This document shows, piece after piece, positions 60,431 to 64,000 of a stretch of DNA of 64,000 nt. The position numbers and the translations under genes were made by a program. Position 1 is the first letter of the stretch, and each line of letters begins with the position of its first letter. Below the pieces are notes generated by a model, which made no database searches, was not told the origin of the DNA, and saw only the letters and a program-made list of their open reading frames with translations. Origin of the DNA: Neurospora tetraspora. Lineage: Eukaryota; Ascomycota; Sordariomycetes; Sordariales; Sordariaceae. Where the stretch lies: the NCBI RefSeq assembly GCF_033439725.1, contig NW_026944385.1, positions 4,497,001-4,561,000 of the forward strand, written 5' to 3'.

Positions 60431-61513
60431 CTAATGAATAACCTTCCACTCCCTAAACCGATGGCGCTCAGCCCACTCAAACACGGCCCCAAAGTCTTTG
60501 CAGGTGTGCTGATACCCCCACCCCGTGCTGCCCGTCTCGTCGGGCGGGGTGATCCATTCGAGAGTGGTGTCGGCATTGCACATGATGCCTTGCCGGAGAT
60601 AGTCCCAGCAGTGCATCAGATGCGGGGTGTTGACTTCGTCGAGAGAGCCGGATTTGGCGGCGAAGTAGCCTGCTCGGGTCATGTACTTTTTGTGCTTGTT
60701 AGTTGGCTTGGAATTGTGTGTAGACAAGAGGCCGGGGAGGGGAGGGGATGGACAGAGAGGGGTTTGGAAGGGCCGTATTCAGTAGGGGAGCCGGAGGAGG
60801 GTGGAAGTGCTGGCTGGGGTCATATGAGGATGAGTGAGGGAAGGGGAAGACATACCAAGCAGTGCAGCTGATGAAAAACAGAAACCATGGCATGTTGTTC
60901 CTTTTTGGATTTATCCAGCCTTGGAAGATCATCTGGTAACGCGTCGGCTGTCTCGTTGGGGAGGACGATGAAGCCTTTGCCTTCTGTTTTGTTTTACCAA
61001 ACATGTGGTCAGAACCAGTATCATTTTCCACAGTCACAAAGACTGAACTGTAAAAGGGGGTAAAAACATACTAGGAATCATAGCAGTCCAAGCCTGATCA
61101 ACCTCCTCACTTGGTTCCGCTCCATAGATAGTCTGGAAGCGGAAGATTTCGGTTCGGAAATCTACTTGGGGTTCCCAGGGCGGTTGTTCTGGGAATTTCT
61201 TCAGCGGCCCGGTTGGGTGTTCGGTTCCTGATGGTGCTGGTGTTGTTGTTGTTATCGGCCACCGCAAAGTAACAGCCACCAAGGCTGCTAGCAAAAGGAT
61301 GTTGGACAAGGCAAGGAACAAAGTAGTACACGGGAGACTAAGAATCGCGAGTCTGCTGCTCCTCTTTTCCCTCTTTTGCTGCCCAGGGGTGGTGCGTGGA
61401 GGGTTGGACTCGAGGAGGTTTTCCTTTTCTTCCATGTCGTCGTCGACGATGTGGGAGCCAGAACCGGAGGATCGGACGGTGGTGCTGCTTTGGTCGTCTC
61501 TGTAGTGGTCCAT
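60431..61513 (-). CDS. UstYa-family (DUF3328) oxidase for peptide macrocyclisation
   Basis: Exons 61072-61513, 60856-60983, 60431-60685; phases agree and give 274 aa. The N-terminus is cytosolic and polar (DMEEKENLLESN), followed by a single membrane helix (LFLALSNILLLAALVAVTLR, about 72-95) and a lumenal domain. This domain carries both hallmarks of the family, HQLHC (185-189) and HLMHC (212-216) with the following WDYLRQGIMC. In ustiloxin and phomopsin pathways such enzymes, probably copper-dependent, oxidise the core peptide and close the ether bond from the Tyr ring. It is transcribed divergently from the S41 peptidase, sharing a 717-bp promoter region. The last intron sits between HQLHCL and YMTRAG. 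Confidence 0.93.
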
Positions 61514-62230
61514 GGTTTAGGGTTGGTCGTGGTCGTTGTGGTTGAGTGTCTGTTCAACGGGAGCTATCAGGTCGTCTCCGCTCAGGTCGCCGTGGGAAAA
61601 CTAGGTAGACTCCTGACAAGTAGGGAGATCACCTAGGTAACCAGCAACGGCTTGGTGGTTACCCCTCGAGGCAATTCCAGCGGCAACTAATGGCCGTAGC
61701 GGGACTTCCGGTCCAGGGCGCGCACAGTTGTCTGTCGCCCGGGCGGGACGCTTCGTTCGAGGCAGGTTGACCGCCCGGCGCCCAATCTGCCGCCATCGCC
61801 GGGTTTCGTGGCGGTTCGCTATCGGATCGTCAGCGCCGTCTGTCTTCGTTGGCGCAGTCGGCGCTCCTCCCTTGGCGCCACTTCATCGCTTCGCGCCAAA
61901 ACCACGACGAAGCTCCCGTCCACTTGCGCTCTTCTGAGGGGAGCGGATCGCCGTCCGGAATTGTCGCTGGTGTGAAGATACAGCATCGCGGTTCTTGCCG
62001 TGGATGCTTCTGAGGGGATGGTTGAGCTCTCGGGTGTCGCGTCGGGCTCTGTGAGGAAGTAAATGCTCCCAGTTGCTGTAAGTGTTAGTATAGGTACCTA
62101 TCACAGGTGTATACAGGTCTTTCTCACTAACAGACTTGGCCACAGATTGCATAGCTGTGAACTGTCAGCTCCCTCGGGCCTTATCCAGCTCGGCACCTTC
62201 TCCAACAGACACACATGGCTCAATATCTTC
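61514..62230. promoter_or_regulatory. GC-rich bidirectional promoter of the UstYa and S41 genes
   Basis: 717 bp between two divergent cluster genes. 61690-61930 is clearly GC-rich (GGGCGGGACG, GACCGCCCGGCGCC, CGCCGGGTTTCG) and CGG triplets, the half-sites of Zn2Cys6 factors, are frequent. No gene. Confidence 0.5.
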
Positions 62231-64000
62231 ATGATGTTTTTCCCCATTCTATTAGCCCTGGCATCAGTCCTAGCTGCGCAGCCTACTACTACGCCAGACA
62301 CACATGATACAAGCACTGCTTGCTCACAGGTAGCCCACTCCTATGAGCTTTGGACCAAGAATGGGGGTAATGGAGACTTGTCCAACATCCCAGGACAGAC
62401 GGCATATGACTGTCTCATGTCCATGCCCTTTGACTCTGAGCGGGCAGTGCAATTTCTGGATGAATATCTGAAATACCTTCAGTTCCAGTCAACGCTGGAT
62501 ACTCTCAAACGTGAGTCCTTGAGAAACGAATTTTGAGTGAACACCCAATAACATTTGATAGATCCGCCATCTGGCTACAAGACACCCTCCATCGATCTTC
62601 TCAAAGGCTTTGACAAGATCAGAAAGAAAGCCGAAACCAGCACCTACAAAAGCCAATACGAGTTCGACAACGACATCAAGCACCTCATCCACCGCGCAAA
62701 CGAAGGCCACCTAGAAATTCATCTCTGTTCCCACCAAGTCTTCCGCTTCCACCGCAGCCCGCCACTGGTCTCCATCTCACCAGACGGACTTGAGCTACCC
62801 CGTATCTACACATGGGGCGACGTGAAATTGCTACGTTCCGGATTCCCAAACGCAGTATCCCACCTAGTCGAGATCAACTCCATCGACGCCGCTTACTTCC
62901 TCCAAGCCCATCTCGCCCTCACCTTCGAATACCACGACCCCGACGCCCGCTACAACCACCTGTTTCCCTCCCCCGCCAACCAATTCACCGGCTTTTTTAC
63001 GGGAGGCGGCTGGCAAAGCTACCAAGGTCTTTGGACGGGAGCTGCGCGATATCTCCTCAAATTCCACAATGGAACGACGGTTGAAGTGAACACAACCGCC
63101 ATCTGGCCCAGCACAAATGGACCCATGAATTACACCGACGGGGAAACGCTGTTCAAAGCAGCGTGCTTGCCTGACTACGTGCCCTCGCTGATGAGTTTCA
63201 ATTCCGATCCATCACTTCCACCACCTCGACATGTAAATGGAGATGGACCACCGCCGAGCACGGAAGGGGTCTATCCCGATCCTGTGGTGCGTAACGAGCA
63301 GGACTCGATACGGGGGTATTACCTCCAGAATCCAGAGAACGACACCGCGGTCTTACAAATCCCTACCTTCCGGCATACAGGAGGAATCAATTTTTCTCAA
63401 ACTGCTCTAGACTTCCTCACCCGCGCTGCGAGGCAAGACAACAAGACCAAGTTGATCCTGGACTTGACCGGGAATACTGGGGGGGATGTAATACCTGGTT
63501 TTAATATCTTTAAAATCCTTTTCCCTGATCAGGCTATTCGCACGGCTACAAGGTTTCGCGCGACGGAATTGGTTAATCTTGTTGGGAAGGTGTATAGTGA
63601 GGTTTATAGGGATGTCAAAGATCCGGGAGAGGTACCGATTGATCCGCCTTTTGTGGCGAGCGCGGCTGTGGGACCGGATCAGAAGCGGAGGTTTGGGGGG
63701 GAGTGGGAGGGGTTGTTTGGGCCTGTAGAGGTGCAGGGGGGCGGGAATGTGTCGAGGTTGTTGGGGCATTTTGATTTGGAGGTGGTTTCTACGGCGACTG
63801 AGCCGATATATGGTTATGGGCCTTTTGCAGAGATGAGCAAGGCTGGGAGACCGTTTGCTGCGGAGGATATTGTTGTTGTAAGTTTCCCTTTCCCCCTATT
63901 CCATTCTCCCAGTCCCCATCCGCTTTCCCTTTTCCATCCCTTTTTTCCCCCTTTCCTTCTCCCATTACCCACCCCCATTCCCTTATCTCTTCCTCCACAG
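62231..64000 (+). CDS. S41-family serine peptidase (UstP/PhomP-like), partial at right edge
   Basis: Exons 62231-62510 and 62562-63877; the third intron starts with GTAAGT at 63878 and its CACAG acceptor is the last five bases of the window, so at least one exon lies beyond. 532 residues are seen. A signal peptide (MMFFPILLALASVLAAQ) marks it as secretory. The fungal S41 pattern is visible: an N-terminal non-catalytic domain to about residue 330, then AVLQIPTF and KLILDLTGNTGGDVIPGFNIFKILFP, the DxxGNxGG strand-loop of the peptidase fold. The catalytic Ser region may lie further on. In dikaritin clusters such peptidases are thought to trim precursor repeats after Kex2 cleavage. A second in-frame ATG is at 62234. 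Confidence 0.88.

Overview
The window is nuclear DNA of a filamentous ascomycete, most likely Sordariales (Neurospora/Sordaria type). The evidence is: monocistronic genes on both strands at irregular spacing; short introns (about 45-150 nt) with GTRAGT-like donors and CTAAC-like branch points; a one-exon catalase-peroxidase whose Trp-Tyr-Met adduct residues fall at the numbering of the Neurospora enzyme when the second ATG is used; and long gene-free spacers with microsatellites and pyrimidine tracts. Nothing bacterial or viral was seen.

Left part (1-33 kb), mostly housekeeping: a secreted type-B carboxylesterase (-), the spindle checkpoint protein Mad2 (-, 4 exons), a Ure2-like glutathione S-transferase (-), an acidic coiled-coil protein (-), the iron-sulfur scaffold Isu1/IscU (-, 4 exons), the ubiquitin hydrolase Ubp14/USP5 (+, 4 exons), an APC-family amino-acid/choline-type permease (+), a BTB/POZ protein (+), an Avt-type vacuolar amino-acid transporter (-) and a long acidic protein with a 2OG-oxygenase-like fold (+).

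Middle part (33-52 kb): a prolyl-aminopeptidase-like alpha/beta hydrolase (+), an unrecognised 249-aa protein (-), a secreted DUF1996 protein (-), a Tom6-like mitochondrial import subunit (-), an unrecognised 281-aa protein (+), katG/cat-2 (+), and an Arg/Glu-rich reading frame crossed by two in-frame TAG codons (+).

Right part (52.9-64 kb), the highlight: a compact locus for a ribosomally made, post-translationally modified peptide of the dikaritin (ustiloxin/phomopsin) type. A secreted precursor carries 22 Kex2-flanked repeats, each with a six-residue core, YVIPID in 21 of 22 copies. With it lie a Zn2Cys6 regulator, a UstYa/DUF3328 oxidase with two HxxHC motifs, and a divergently transcribed S41 peptidase cut by the right edge. 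The likely flow is secretion, cutting at Lys-Arg, trimming by the S41 peptidase and oxidative macrocyclisation at the core Tyr by the UstYa enzyme. The hexapeptide is the one from which phomopsins derive, so the product may be a phomopsin-like antimitotic toxin. Methyltransferase or tyrosinase genes, if present, would lie beyond 64 kb.

The spacers hold several perfect hairpins, a recurring TGTTAG-N(2-4)-CTAACA palindrome, and TGACGTCA sites upstream of both amino-acid transporters.
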